From: an uncultured Eubacteriales bacterium
GTDB taxonomy: Bacteria > Bacillota > Clostridia > Oscillospirales > Oscillospiraceae
Length of the DNA: 35,527 nucleotides
NCBI GenBank assembly: GCA_905205195.1
Contig: CAJLCS010000013.1
Coordinates: 1-35,527 of the forward strand
Direction of reading: 5' to 3'
In this document: positions 7,836-16,779 of the stretch, piece after piece
Position numbering within the stretch: position 1 is the first letter of the stretch
How the letters are laid out: each line of letters opens with the position of its first letter
Position numbers and translations under genes: made by a program
Notes under the pieces: generated by a model
Databases searched by the model: none
Told to the model about the DNA's origin: nothing
The model's input: the letters and a program-made list of their open reading frames with translations, nothing else

Positions 7836-9360
7836 GCTCGATCTCCTTTTCGTTCCAAACGCCATGGTTATCTTTCCGGTTTCCGCTCAGCCGCTCATAC
7901 CGCCGGGTCATGCGGCGGATCCGCTCCGCCAGCGCCCCGTCGGCGGCATCAGGGGCCATCCGCCACGTCCAGTTGTCGCCGGACATGGTACCGGGGAAAT
8001 TCATCCGTGCCTCCGCCCCCAGGTTCAGGTAATCCTGCATGGGGATCATGCACAGCTCCGCCACCGAGGCAAAGGCCGTGCGGATGGTGCCCCAGACGAA
8101 GCCTTCCCCTTCCGTCAGGGCCATATACGCGGCGGCACGCTCCACCGCCGCCTGCGGCGCGGTTTCGAACCACTGCCGCATGGTCATGTTGTCATGGGTA
8201 CCGGTGTAGCACACCGTGTGGGCCGGGTAGCGGTGGGGCAGATAGTCGGAAGGCTCCTCCGAATCGAAGGCAAAGCCCAGCACCTTCATCCCCGGCAGCC
8301 CCGATTCGTCCCGCAGTACCAGCACCTCCGGCGTCAGTAGGCCCAGGTCCTCCGCCACCAGCGACAGCCGGGGCAGACGCTTTGCCACGGTGCCGAGGAA
8401 ATCCATCCCCGGTCCCTTGACCCAATGGCCGCCCCGGGCGGTTTCGTCGCCGTAGGGCACAGACCAGTAGCTTTCAAAGCCCCGGAAATGATCCAGCCGG
8501 ATCCGGTCGTACCAGCCGCCTGCCGCTTCCAGCCGCCGCAGCCACCAGCCGTAGCCGGTCCGGGCCAGTTCGTCCCAGCGGTACAGGGGGTTGCCCCAGA
8601 GCTGGCCATCGGCGGAAAAGGCGTCCGGCGGGCACCCGGCCACCGCCGTAGGCGTCAGCGTGTCGTCCAGCTGAAACAGCTCCGGATTGCCCCACACGTC
8701 GGCAGAGTCGTAGGGTACATAAATCGGCACGTCGCCGAACAGCCCCACGCCCCGGCTGTGGGCATAGTCCCGCAGTGCCTGCCACTGGGTGAAAAACAGA
8801 TACTGCACAAAGCCGTAAAACCGGATCTCCGTCCGCAGCTCCCGCCGGGCCTGCCAGACCGCGTCCGGGTCCCGCCGCTTCAACGCCGGGGGCCATTCGT
8901 ACCACGGCGCCCCGCCATACCGGTCCTTCAGCGCCATATACAGGGCAAAATCCGGCAGCCAGCCGCTCTGCGCCAGGCAGAACCGGCTCAGCGCCTCCTC
9001 GTCCCGGAACCGGGAAAAGGCCAGCCGGAGAATCCGGCTCCGGTTTTCGTACAGCGCGCCGAAGTCAACGCGTGTTTCACTGCCGCACCGGCAGATTCCG
9101 TCCAACTCCGCCTGCTCCAGCAGGCCCTGCCGCTGCAATTCCCGCAGATCGATCAGATAAGGATTCCCCGCAAAGGCGGAACAGGACTGATAGGGTGAAT
9201 CGCCGTAGCCGGTGGGGTTCAGCGGCAGGATCTGCCACCACCGCTGGCCCGCGTCGTGGAGAAAATCCACGAACCGGAAGGCGCCTTGCCCCATGGTCCC
9301 GATGCCGTAAGGCCCCGGCAGGGAAGAAATATGCATCAGAATGCCGCTTTCGCGCACCAT
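7825..9360 (-). CDS. malQ: 4-alpha-glucanotransferase (GH77, amylomaltase)
   Basis: It transfers alpha-1,4-glucan segments between maltodextrins, releasing glucose and making longer chains for GlgP. The protein has 511 residues. It begins with the typical SGILMHISSLPGPYGIGTMG and shows the three GH77 catalytic acids: D290 in RLDHFRGF (nucleophile), E337 in VAEDLG (acid/base) and D390 in GTHDNMT. The chosen ATG at 9360 follows AAAGGAG by about 6 nt; an upstream in-frame ATG at 9381 lies before that site. It is first gene of a two-gene operon with glgP, transcribed from the promoter at 9432-9460. Confidence 0.96.
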   Translation of the reverse strand: MVRESGILMHISSLPGPYGIGTMGQGAFRFVDFLHDAGQRWWQILPLNPTGYGDSPYQSCSAFAGNPYLIDLRELQRQGLLEQAELDGICRCGSETRVDFGALYENRSRILRLAFSRFRDEEALSRFCLAQSGWLPDFALYMALKDRYGGAPWYEWPPALKRRDPDAVWQARRELRTEIRFYGFVQYLFFTQWQALRDYAHSRGVGLFGDVPIYVPYDSADVWGNPELFQLDDTLTPTAVAGCPPDAFSADGQLWGNPLYRWDELARTGYGWWLRRLEAAGGWYDRIRLDHFRGFESYWSVPYGDETARGGHWVKGPGMDFLGTVAKRLPRLSLVAEDLGLLTPEVLVLRDESGLPGMKVLGFAFDSEEPSDYLPHRYPAHTVCYTGTHDNMTMRQWFETAPQAAVERAAAYMALTEGEGFVWGTIRTAFASVAELCMIPMQDYLNLGAEARMNFPGTMSGDNWTWRMAPDAADGALAERIRRMTRRYERLSGNRKDNHGVWNEKEIEHEL

Positions 9361-9431
9361 GACCGCTCCTTTACAAGTCAAAAAGAAAACCGCTTCCCGC
9401 TTCTTCCGAAACGCGGAACCAATCCATATAA

Positions 9432-9460
9432 AGAGTAATACTTTTTTTGGAATTTGTCAA
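9432..9460 (-). promoter_or_regulatory. promoter for malQ-glgP
   Basis: On the minus strand TTGACA (9455-9460), a 17-bp spacer and TACTCT (9432-9437) give a leader of about 65 nt. No catabolite-repression or MalR-type operator was recognised. Confidence 0.65.
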
Positions 9461-9503
9461 GAAAAACCGGCCGCATCCCGGTCCCCCGCCTGAAAAAACG
9501 CCT

Positions 9504-9541
9504 AAAAATCCCGTTCCAGCTTATGCAGGAACGGGATTTTT
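9504..9541. terminator. terminator of the PAP2/DUF3786 operon
   Basis: AAAAATCCCGTTCC (9504-9517), loop of 10 nt, GGAACGGGATTTTT (9528-9541). It lies directly behind the minus-strand stop at 9544 and shields the malQ promoter. Confidence 0.85.
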
Positions 9542-9543
9542 GC

Positions 9544-10227
9544 TCAGCGGTGCTCTTCTTCCCCGGGCAGGAAATACCGGACCGCCGCCTGTCGGCCGGA
9601 AAGGGCATCGTCTGCCCCGGTCAGCTCGGTGATGCGGTCCAGCACCAGCGACACCGCAAAATACATGGTTTCATAGCGCAGATACATCCCCGCGTTCTCG
9701 TCCCACAGGTACCGCAGCCGGGGGGCGAATTCCTCATCGCCGTGCCAGAACTGGATGGCCAGCCGCAGGCCGTCAAACAGCTCCACGGAAAAGCCGATGT
9801 CCGCCCCGGGCACCGGGCGGCCCTCCAGCCGGGCACAGGCCCGCTCCAGCAGGCCGGGATCGGCGTCAACCCGGTCCGCCATGGGGTTTCTGGCTTCCTC
9901 CAGCAGATTTCGGTGGAATTGATGGCCGAAGGCCTCCATATTCTTCCACCGTCCGGACAGGTGCCGGTCCTCCCGGCAATCGCACAGCCAGTCCAGCACC
10001 GTCATCACCGCGTGGTAGGTGTTGGCATCCAGCCAGTGCGCCCCCTCCCGGACCTCCAGATCGCCGGAGCGCCGGTCAATCCGCAAGGGTCGGTCCAGCA
10101 GGCGGGTATACAGGTACCGGTCGTCCGCCGTCAGGCCGCATTTGCGGATCAGCGCGTCCTGATCGTAGGTCAGGAACCGGGCCTTGGCCTGATCCGCCTG
10201 AATCCGGTAGTTATCCCGCCGCTGCAT
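9544..10227 (-). CDS. DUF3786-like protein
   Basis: The 227-residue product starts MQRRDNYRIQADQAK and has the layout of DUF3786-type proteins of Firmicutes: an N-terminal helical NY..A.. start, a middle segment with LRIDRRSGDLEV, and a C-terminal stretch with the acidic GADIGFSVELFDGL and AIQFWHGDEEFAPRLRYLWDENA. No enzymatic motif, signal peptide or membrane segment is visible; the biochemical role is unknown. The ATG at 10227 sits about 7 nt behind AAGGAG. It overlaps the upstream PAP2-like gene by 17 nt. The family assignment is from remembered sequence pattern only. Confidence 0.65.
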   Translation of the reverse strand: MQRRDNYRIQADQAKARFLTYDQDALIRKCGLTADDRYLYTRLLDRPLRIDRRSGDLEVREGAHWLDANTYHAVMTVLDWLCDCREDRHLSGRWKNMEAFGHQFHRNLLEEARNPMADRVDADPGLLERACARLEGRPVPGADIGFSVELFDGLRLAIQFWHGDEEFAPRLRYLWDENAGMYLRYETMYFAVSLVLDRITELTGADDALSGRQAAVRYFLPGEEEHR

Positions 10228-10894
10228 CCGCCGTCTCCTTCCGTCCCAGCCGCTGCGGCAGCCGGTAGACCAGCACATAGGCAGCGCCGCACAGCAGAAA
10301 TGCACAGAACACATCCACGACGGAATGCTGCTTGACAAACACCGTGGACACGGAAATCAGCACCGCCGTCAGGAAAAAGGCGATTTTCCAGCCGATTTTC
10401 CGGAACCGGGGCGTATCCCACGCGCCGAAGGCCACCGCCATGGACCCCGCCACATGAATCGACGGGCAGACGTTGGTGTTGGTGTCGAAGGCATAGAAAT
10501 TCCGGATGATCCGGGTCAGCAGATTGTCCCGGGGGAAGTTCGTCGGCCGCAGATTCTGGCAGGTGGGATACACCACATACACCGCCAGCGTCACGCAGTA
10601 GGTGATCATGATGAAATACATGAACCGCCGGAAGGCCCGGGCGTCGAAAAACAGCAGATAAACCACCATACCCGTGAGAAACACAAACCAGAACAGATAC
10701 GGAATCATGAACCACTCGCAGAACGGAATCCGGTCGTCCAGCGGGCACCACACCGGGTGGAAGGCCTGCTGAAAGCCGCCCCGCTCCAGCAGGCTGAAGC
10801 AGATGCCAAATACAGGCCAGAACAGCAGCAGCCACAGGTGGCAAAATTCCGGAGAATTGAGGTTGGAAGGGCGAAGCTTCCGATAGTCAATCAC
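10211..10894 (-). CDS. PAP2-superfamily membrane phosphatase/phosphotransferase
   Basis: This 227-residue integral membrane protein has about six hydrophobic segments. It carries PAP2 motifs: CPSIHVAGS (motif 2, PSxH) and STVFVKQHSVVDVF (motif 3, with the nucleophile-type His followed by VVD). The first motif (KxxxxxxRP) is not obvious, as in the inositol-phosphorylceramide-synthase-like PAP2 branch. It probably acts on a lipid phosphate at the membrane, for example phosphatidic acid or an undecaprenyl carrier, but the substrate cannot be inferred. It starts at GTG 10894, 9 nt behind GGAGG, and is divergent from alr. Confidence 0.8.
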   Translation of the reverse strand: MIDYRKLRPSNLNSPEFCHLWLLLFWPVFGICFSLLERGGFQQAFHPVWCPLDDRIPFCEWFMIPYLFWFVFLTGMVVYLLFFDARAFRRFMYFIMITYCVTLAVYVVYPTCQNLRPTNFPRDNLLTRIIRNFYAFDTNTNVCPSIHVAGSMAVAFGAWDTPRFRKIGWKIAFFLTAVLISVSTVFVKQHSVVDVFCAFLLCGAAYVLVYRLPQRLGRKETADAAAG

Positions 10895-10933
10895 GATGCG
10901 TTACCTCCGCAGCACAGAATTTTAATCAGATAT

Positions 10934-10963
10934 ATCATAGAAATATGAACATTTTATGAACAA
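10934..10963 (-). promoter_or_regulatory. possible promoter for the PAP2 operon
   Basis: On the minus strand TTGTTC (10958-10963), an 18-bp spacer and TATGAT (10934-10939). It is a moderate match in the AT-rich divergent gap. Confidence 0.4.
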
Positions 10964-10981
10964 TCGTTTTTCTGCCGCCTG

Positions 10982-11010
10982 TTTACTTTTCCGGGCCGTT
11001 GTGATAAAAT
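10982..11010 (+). promoter_or_regulatory. extended -10 promoter for alr
   Basis: TTTACT (10982-10987), 17 bp, then TAAAAT (11005-11010) with an extended TG at 11002-11003. The rodA promoter at 35005-35033 has the same TTTACTTTT start and an extended -10. Confidence 0.65.
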
Positions 11011-11038
11011 AAAATATCTCTTTTTTGGAGTTGATTCC

Positions 11039-12238
11039 GTGAATTTAGACAATACCTATGTCCAGATTGATCTGGATGCCATAGCGGACAACATGGCCGC
11101 CATCCGTGCCAAGGCCGGCGTGGACGTTCTGGCCGTCATCAAGGCCGATGCCTACGGCCACGGCGCCGTGCCCATTGCCCGGCTGCTGCAGGACCGGTGC
11201 CGCTTTTTCGGCGTCTCCTCCATCCTGGAGGCGCTGGAGCTTCGGCAGGCCGGCCTGACCGCCCCCATTCTGATTCTGGGGTATACCCCTGTTTCCGCCT
11301 TTCCCGCCGCGGTCCGGGAGCAGATCCGCCCGGCGATTTTCCACTACGAGGACGCCCTGGCCCTGTCCCAGGAGGCCCAAAAGCAGGGCAAAATCGCCCC
11401 CTTCCACTTCGCCGTGGATACCGGCATGAGCCGGATCGGCTTCCAGGCCACCGCCGAGGACGCCGACCTGTGCGCCGAAATTGCCCGGATGCCGGGGCTG
11501 CTGGCCGAGGGACTGTTCAGCCACTTCGCCACCGCCGACTGCGCCGACCTGACCCGGTCCGCCGAGCAGGCCCGGAAATTCGCCGCCTTCGACGACATGC
11601 TCCGGGCCAGAGGGCTGCACATCCCCCTGCGGCATCTGGATAATTCCGCCGGACTGATGAATTTCCCGCCCAAGTACGAAATGGTCCGCTCCGGCATCGT
11701 CACCTACGGTATGTACCCCAGCGACGAGGTTTCCCCCGCCCTGCTGTCCATCCGCCCGGCGCTGCAATGGATCAGCCGGGTGACCCATGTAAAGACGCTG
11801 GAGCCGGGCCGGGAAATCAGCTACGGCGGCACCTTCGTCACCACCCGCCCCACCCGGGTGGCCACGGTGCCCGTGGGCTACGCCGACGGCTACCGCCGGA
11901 GTCTCTCCGGCCGGTTCCATGTGCTGATCCACGGGAAAAAGGCCCCCATTCTGGGCCGGGTCTGCATGGACCAGATGATGGTGGACGTGACGGACATTCC
12001 CGGCGTGGCGCTGGAGGATAAGGTCACGCTGGTGGGCCGGGACGGCGGCGAGCAGATCACCATGGAGCAGATCGCTGCGGCGGCGGACAGCTTCAACTAC
12101 GAATTTGTCTGCGGCATCAGCCGCCGGGTGCCCCGGATCTACACCCGGGGCGGCAAGGTGGTCCATTCCGTCCGGTATCTGCTGGATCCCACGGCGGAAG
12201 AAGAAACGCAATCCGGTCTTGCACCGAATCATAAATAA
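11039..12238 (+). CDS. alr: alanine racemase
   Basis: It interconverts L- and D-alanine to supply D-Ala for peptidoglycan, using pyridoxal phosphate in the cytoplasm. The 399-residue protein has the cofactor lysine K35 in AVIKADAYGHG, SHFATAD for phosphate binding, and the second catalytic residue Y262 in EISYGGTF; CMDQMMVD lies in the C-terminal beta domain. Translation begins at GTG 11039, 8 nt behind GGAG (11027-11030). It is followed after 18 nt by the SPFH gene, so the four plus-strand genes to 15541 are probably one transcript. Confidence 0.96.
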   Translation: MNLDNTYVQIDLDAIADNMAAIRAKAGVDVLAVIKADAYGHGAVPIARLLQDRCRFFGVSSILEALELRQAGLTAPILILGYTPVSAFPAAVREQIRPAIFHYEDALALSQEAQKQGKIAPFHFAVDTGMSRIGFQATAEDADLCAEIARMPGLLAEGLFSHFATADCADLTRSAEQARKFAAFDDMLRARGLHIPLRHLDNSAGLMNFPPKYEMVRSGIVTYGMYPSDEVSPALLSIRPALQWISRVTHVKTLEPGREISYGGTFVTTRPTRVATVPVGYADGYRRSLSGRFHVLIHGKKAPILGRVCMDQMMVDVTDIPGVALEDKVTLVGRDGGEQITMEQIAAAADSFNYEFVCGISRRVPRIYTRGGKVVHSVRYLLDPTAEEETQSGLAPNHK

Positions 12239-12256
12239 CGATAAGGAGACGATACT

Positions 12257-13561
12257 ATGGGACTGATTAAAGCGGCAGCAGGCGCAACAGACGGCGTTCT
12301 GGCCGACCAGTGGCGCGAGTACTTTTACTGTGAAGCAATTCCGGAGGATACGCTGGCCGTCAAGGGCCAAAAGCGTGTCAGCCGCCGCTCCAGCAACACC
12401 AAAGGCAGTGACAACATCATCACCAACGGCTCCATCATCGCCGTGGCCGACGGCCAGTGCATGATGATCGTGGAGCAGGGCAAGGTGGTGGAGGTCTGCG
12501 CCGAGCCGGGCGAATTTACTTATGATACCTCCACCGAACCCTCCATCTTCTACGGCGGACTGGGCAAGGGCATTCTCGACAGCTTCAAGACGCTGGGCAA
12601 GCGGTTCACCTTCGGCGGCGACACCGCCAAGGATCAGCGGGTGTACTACTTCAACACCAAGGAGCTGACCGGCAACAAGTACGGCACCCCCTCCCCCGTG
12701 CCCTTCCGGGTGGTGGATCAGGCCGCCGGCATCGATCTGGACATTTCCATCCGCTGCTTCGGCGAATACAGCTACCACATCATCGACCCGGTGCTGTTCT
12801 ACACCCATGTCTGCGGCAACGTGCAGGAGGATTATCCTCGGGAGAAGCTGGACAGCCAGCTGAAAACCGAGCTGCTGACGGCGCTGCAGCCTGCCTTCGC
12901 CAAAATTTCCGATCTGGGCGTCCGGTATTCTGCCCTGCCCGGCCATACCGCGGAAATCGCCCAGGCCCTCAACGACATTCTGTCCGCCAAATGGCGGGAC
13001 CTGCGGGGCCTGGAGATCGTCTCCTTCGGCGTTTCCAGCGTGAAGGCGTCGGAAGAAGACGAGCAGATGATCAAGCAGATGCAGCAGGCCAAGGCTTATG
13101 TCAACCCCAATCTGGCAGCGGCCAATCTGGCCAAGGCCCAGGCCAACGCCATGCAGGATGCCGCCAAGAATCAGGGCGGCGCCGCCATGGCCTTCATGGG
13201 TATGAACATGGCCCAGGGCGTCGGCGGCATCCGCGCCGAAAACCTCTATCAGATGGGCGCCCAGCAGCAGGGGCAGCAGCAGCCCGCCGCCCAGGACGGC
13301 TGGACCTGCCCGGGCTGCGGCGCCAAAGCCTTCGGAAAATTCTGCCCCGAGTGCGGCGCGAAAAAGCCGGAAAACGGCTGGGTCTGCACCTGCGGCACGG
13401 TGAACCGGGGTAAATTCTGCTCCGAATGCGGCAAGCCCAAGCCCGCCGGCGTGCCCCAGTACCGCTGCGACAAGTGCGGCTGGGAGCCGGAGGATCCGAC
13501 CCATCCGCCGAAGTTCTGCCCCGAGTGCGGCGACCCCTTTGACGGCGGCGACCGAAAGTAA
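12257..13561 (+). CDS. SPFH-domain protein with C-terminal zinc ribbons (YdjI-like)
   Basis: The 434-residue protein resembles B. subtilis YdjI and so-called virion core protein homologues. Residues about 20-290 form an SPFH/band-7-like domain (DQWREYFYCEAIPEDTLAV, ISIRCFGEYSYHIIDP). A helical Ala/Gln-rich segment follows. Three zinc ribbons close the protein: CPGCG...CPECG, CTCG...CSECG and CDKCG...CPECG. The family is associated with membrane microdomains or envelope stress, but without a defined reaction. There is no transmembrane segment. AAGGAG precedes the ATG by about 8 nt. It forms a unit with the next two genes, matching ydjG-ydjH-ydjI content, although no PspA (YdjF) gene is present here. 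Confidence 0.85.
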   Translation: MGLIKAAAGATDGVLADQWREYFYCEAIPEDTLAVKGQKRVSRRSSNTKGSDNIITNGSIIAVADGQCMMIVEQGKVVEVCAEPGEFTYDTSTEPSIFYGGLGKGILDSFKTLGKRFTFGGDTAKDQRVYYFNTKELTGNKYGTPSPVPFRVVDQAAGIDLDISIRCFGEYSYHIIDPVLFYTHVCGNVQEDYPREKLDSQLKTELLTALQPAFAKISDLGVRYSALPGHTAEIAQALNDILSAKWRDLRGLEIVSFGVSSVKASEEDEQMIKQMQQAKAYVNPNLAAANLAKAQANAMQDAAKNQGGAAMAFMGMNMAQGVGGIRAENLYQMGAQQQGQQQPAAQDGWTCPGCGAKAFGKFCPECGAKKPENGWVCTCGTVNRGKFCSECGKPKPAGVPQYRCDKCGWEPEDPTHPPKFCPECGDPFDGGDRK

Positions 13562-13600
13562 CCATCCGCCTTCCCGGCGCGGAAAGGAGAGAGGACACCC

Positions 13601-14707
13601 GTGCCTTCTGACGTAACCAATTACCAATGCCCGGCCTGTACCGGCCCGCTCCACTATTCCGCCGCCACCGGCAAGCTGGAATGCGACTACTGCGGCAGCA
13701 GCTACACTGTGGCCGAGGTGGAGGCCTTCTACGCCGAGCAGGAGAAAAAAGCCAAAGCGGCCTTCGAGCAGGAGGCCGCCAAGCCCCAAGACGACGCGGA
13801 GGAAACCTGGCATCCGGAGGGCATGAAGGCCTATAACTGCCCCTCCTGCGGCGCGGAGCTGCTCTGCGACGAGACCACGGCGGCCACGTCCTGCCCCTAC
13901 TGCGGCAATCCCACCATTGTGCCGGGCCAGTTTTCCGCCATGCGGGAGCCGGACTACATCCTGCCCTTCAAGCTGGACCGGGCCGCCGCCGTGGCGGCGC
14001 TGAAAAAGCACTATCACGGCAAATTCCTGCTGCCCCGGGCCTTCCGGGACGAGCAGCATCTGGAGGAGGTAAAGGGCGTTTACGTCCCCTTCTGGCTCTA
14101 CGACATGAATGCCGACGCCGACGCCTCCTTCACCGCCACCCGCAGCCATGTCCGCCGGGAGGGAGACTGGGAGGTCACCACCACCGAGCATTTTCTGGTG
14201 CAGCGGGCCGGTGACGTGGATTTCACCCGCATTCCCGCCGACGGCTCCAAAAAAATGCCGGACGACTACATGGATTCCATCGAGCCGTTCCGGTATGAGG
14301 ACCTGCAGCCCTTCTCCACCGCCTATCTGCCTGGCTTTCTGGCGGACCGGTACGACGTGGACGGCAAGCAGAACCTGCCCCGGATCGAAAACCGCTGCCG
14401 CACCACGGCGATGGACCTGATGCGGCAGGACGTCCACGGCTACGAAGCCGTGGTGCAGATCAGCGGCAACGTGGCCCTCAAGGAGAAGGCTGTTTCCTAT
14501 GTGCTGCTGCCGGTGTGGATTCTCAACACCCGGTGGCGGGACAAAACCTATCTGTTCACCATGAACGGCCAGACCGGCCGTCTGGTAGGCGATCTTCCGG
14601 TGGACCGGAAGCGCTACTGGCTGCTGGTGGCCGGGCTGACGGTGCTGGGTGCCGCGATTTCCGTGGTTTCCGGCTTCGGCTTCTGGCTGGCCAACTTTTT
14701 CCGGTAA
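13601..14707 (+). CDS. zinc-ribbon membrane-anchored protein (YdjG-like)
   Basis: The 368-residue protein opens with a zinc ribbon, CPAC...CDYC (about 10-30), then a Lys/Glu-rich coiled stretch (48-70) and a second ribbon CPSC...CPYC (about 79-106). A soluble domain with FKLDRAAAVAALKKHY and GVYVPFWLYDM follows, and one C-terminal membrane helix (about 340-365) ends it. This is the layout of YdjG-like proteins, sometimes mis-annotated as replication factor Y-type helicases; no helicase motif exists here. It starts at GTG 13601 behind AAAGGAGAGAGG. It probably works with the SPFH and TPM proteins in an envelope complex; that is inference from shared operon content. Confidence 0.8.
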   Translation: MPSDVTNYQCPACTGPLHYSAATGKLECDYCGSSYTVAEVEAFYAEQEKKAKAAFEQEAAKPQDDAEETWHPEGMKAYNCPSCGAELLCDETTAATSCPYCGNPTIVPGQFSAMREPDYILPFKLDRAAAVAALKKHYHGKFLLPRAFRDEQHLEEVKGVYVPFWLYDMNADADASFTATRSHVRREGDWEVTTTEHFLVQRAGDVDFTRIPADGSKKMPDDYMDSIEPFRYEDLQPFSTAYLPGFLADRYDVDGKQNLPRIENRCRTTAMDLMRQDVHGYEAVVQISGNVALKEKAVSYVLLPVWILNTRWRDKTYLFTMNGQTGRLVGDLPVDRKRYWLLVAGLTVLGAAISVVSGFGFWLANFFR

Positions 14708-14719
14708 GGAGGGCGTGCC

Positions 14720-15541
14720 ATGAAACGACTTTCCGCCCTTCTTCTGGCCCTGCTGCTGCTCACCGGTCTGCTGCTGCCCGCCCGGGCCGCGGCGGCGCGG
14801 GTGTTTGACGATGCCGGGCTGCTCACCGACGAAGAAATCGCCGATCTGGACCGGCTGGCCCAGGAAAGCGGCACCGACGCCGTGGGACTGTACATCGTCA
14901 CGGTGGAGGACTACACCGACTACGACAGTGACCTGGAGCAGGCCGCCGAAGCCATCTACGAGGAAAAGAATCTGGGGCTCGGCAGCGACCACACCGGCCA
15001 GATGCTGCTTCTGAGCATGGCCGACCGGGATTTTATCCTGCTGGCCCACGGCGACGATGCCCATGACGCCTTCACGGACTGGCGCAAGGAAGATATTGCC
15101 GACGCTTTTCTGGACAATTTCCGGGAAAACGACTGGTACGGCGGCTTCCGGAGCTATCTCAACGAATGCGCCTGGTACCTTCAGGACAATTCCGGCACGG
15201 ACACGGTGCCGGACGACAGGGACGACGGCACCGTCAGCTACCGGCAGATGACGCTGACCGATCCGCTGGCCTGGGTTGTCTCTCTGGTGGTGGGCTTCGG
15301 GCTGGCGCTGCTGATTGCCGCCCTGTTCCGGGCACAGCTGAAGTCCGTCCGGGCCAAAGCTCAGGCCGAGGACTACACCGGCGAGGTCCGGTTCCGGACC
15401 CGCACCGACCATTTCACCCACATCACCACCAGCCGCCGGAAAATCGTGGAGGAACACGACAACAACAATCACGGCGGCGGCGGAGGCGGCGGCACCTCCG
15501 TCAACAGCGGCGGCTATTCCAGCCACAGCGGCAAATTTTAA
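14720..15541 (+). CDS. TPM-domain membrane protein (YdjH/YgcG-like)
   Basis: The 273-residue protein has a signal peptide (about 1-25, long Leu run ending ARAAAA). A TPM domain follows (about 26-165: VFDDAGLLTDEEIADLDRLA, GQMLLLSMADRDFILLAHGD), then one transmembrane helix (about 183-205), a cytoplasmic-type basic stretch and a glycine/serine-rich tail GGGGGGGTSVNSGGYSSHSGKF-like. TPM domains are extracytoplasmic alpha/beta domains associated with membrane protein repair or stress in other bacteria. It is the last gene of the alr-SPFH-zinc ribbon-TPM transcript and is followed by a strong hairpin. Confidence 0.88.
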   Translation: MKRLSALLLALLLLTGLLLPARAAAARVFDDAGLLTDEEIADLDRLAQESGTDAVGLYIVTVEDYTDYDSDLEQAAEAIYEEKNLGLGSDHTGQMLLLSMADRDFILLAHGDDAHDAFTDWRKEDIADAFLDNFRENDWYGGFRSYLNECAWYLQDNSGTDTVPDDRDDGTVSYRQMTLTDPLAWVVSLVVGFGLALLIAALFRAQLKSVRAKAQAEDYTGEVRFRTRTDHFTHITTSRRKIVEEHDNNNHGGGGGGGTSVNSGGYSSHSGKF

Positions 15542-15548
15542 CACAAAT

Positions 15549-15582
15549 CGCCCCGGGAATGCTCCCGGGGCGACGGTTTTTA
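15549..15582. terminator. bidirectional terminator
   Basis: CGCCCCGGGA (15549-15558), loop ATGC, TCCCGGGGCG (15563-15572), then ACGGTTTTT. It separates the TPM gene from the convergent aminotransferase. Confidence 0.85.
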
Positions 15583-16776
15583 TGGTTTCAGGTATTTTTG
15601 CAGCTTGCCCAGCCGGGCGAGCGCCTCCTGCAGGGACGCTTCGCTGCGGGCAAAGTGCAGGCGGATCAGGTGGTTCACCGGCTCGCGGAAGAAGCTGGAC
15701 CCCGGCACGGCGGCCACGCCCACCTCATGGATCATCCACTCGCAGAATTGCAGGTCGCTCCAGCCTTGGAACTTCTCCTGCGCGAGAAAATCGGAAATAT
15801 CCACCATGATGAAGTAGGATCCTTGCGGCGTGGTGTGCTTCAGGCCGATGTCATCCAGCCCCTTGCAGAAGATCTCGCGCTTGCGGCCGTACATCGCGGC
15901 AAGGCCGTCATAGTAGTCCTGGCCCAGCCCGAAGCCCGCGCAGACCGCCTCCTGCAGCGGCGCGGGGGCGCCCACCGTCAGGAAGTCGTGGACCTTCTTC
16001 ACGCCCTCGGCCAGCTCCGGCACGTCCGGCGGCGCAATCAGAAAGCCCAGCCGCCAGCCGGTGATGGAAAAGGTTTTCGACAGCGAGTTGCAGGTAATCA
16101 CCCGCTCCTTCCCGCCGGGGAGAGACGCCGCCGGAATGTGCGTATACGGCGGGAACACGATGTGCTCATACACCTCGTCGGTAATCACGAAGGCGTCGTA
16201 CTTCTCCGCGTAGCCCAGAATCTCCGTCAGCTCCTCCCGGGTAAACACCTTGCCGCAGGGGTTGGAGGGATTGCAGACGATGATGGCCTTGGGGTGCTGG
16301 CGGAAGGCATCCTCCAGCACCTTGGAGTCGTAGTTGAACGTAGGCGGCACCAGCGGCACATAAATCGGCTCCGCCCCACTGAGGATCGCGTCCGCGCCGT
16401 AGTTTTCATAGAACGGGCTGAACACAATCACCTTGTCGCCGGGGTTACAGACCGTCATCATGGCGGCCATCATGGCCTCGGTGCCGCCGCAGGTGACCAC
16501 CACCTGGGTTTCCGGGTCGATTTCGTAGCCGTGAAGGGGCGAATACTTCTCTGCAATGCAGCGGCGCAGGTTTTCCGAGCCGAAGGTGATGGCATACTGG
16601 TGCTGCTCTCCGCCCTTTGCCATCCGGCCCAGCGCATCCAGCAGCGCCTGGGGCGGGTCGAAGTCCGGGAACCCCTGGGAGAGGTTGATGCACCCCGGCT
16701 CCGCGTCGCTGATGCGGGTCATGCGGCGGATCACCGAGTCGGTAAACGTGCCGACCCGCTTGCTCAGTTCCGGCAT
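15580..16776 (-). CDS. class I/II aminotransferase, kynurenine/glutamine-transaminase-like
   Basis: This is a fold-type I pyridoxal-phosphate aminotransferase of 398 residues. The N-terminal signature INLSQGFPDFDPP (30-42) and EQHQYA (57-62) match the KAT/GTK/YbdL-type subgroup. D200 in VITDEVYEH and K234 in SLSKTFSITGWRLG are the cofactor-binding Asp and Lys, and HFARSEASL contains the C-terminal carboxylate-binding Arg. Enzymes of this subgroup transaminate bulky or sulfur amino acids to 2-oxo acids; the exact substrate is unknown. It is the last gene of the transporter operon, starting 3 nt after the binding-protein stop. Confidence 0.85.
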   Translation of the reverse strand: MPELSKRVGTFTDSVIRRMTRISDAEPGCINLSQGFPDFDPPQALLDALGRMAKGGEQHQYAITFGSENLRRCIAEKYSPLHGYEIDPETQVVVTCGGTEAMMAAMMTVCNPGDKVIVFSPFYENYGADAILSGAEPIYVPLVPPTFNYDSKVLEDAFRQHPKAIIVCNPSNPCGKVFTREELTEILGYAEKYDAFVITDEVYEHIVFPPYTHIPAASLPGGKERVITCNSLSKTFSITGWRLGFLIAPPDVPELAEGVKKVHDFLTVGAPAPLQEAVCAGFGLGQDYYDGLAAMYGRKREIFCKGLDDIGLKHTTPQGSYFIMVDISDFLAQEKFQGWSDLQFCEWMIHEVGVAAVPGSSFFREPVNHLIRLHFARSEASLQEALARLGKLQKYLKP

Positions 16777-16779
16777 CGC

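Noticed and set aside
5490..8420. Very long open frame on the plus strand opposite glgP and malQ
   Set aside because: It is antisense to two clear enzymes; high GC in third codon positions removes stops in that frame. Its translation is low-complexity and matches no family.
11045..15544. Open frame of about 1500 codons on the minus strand opposite alr and the SPFH operon
   Set aside because: Same codon-bias artefact; composition is Gly/Val/His-rich with no domain, and it crosses four well-supported genes.
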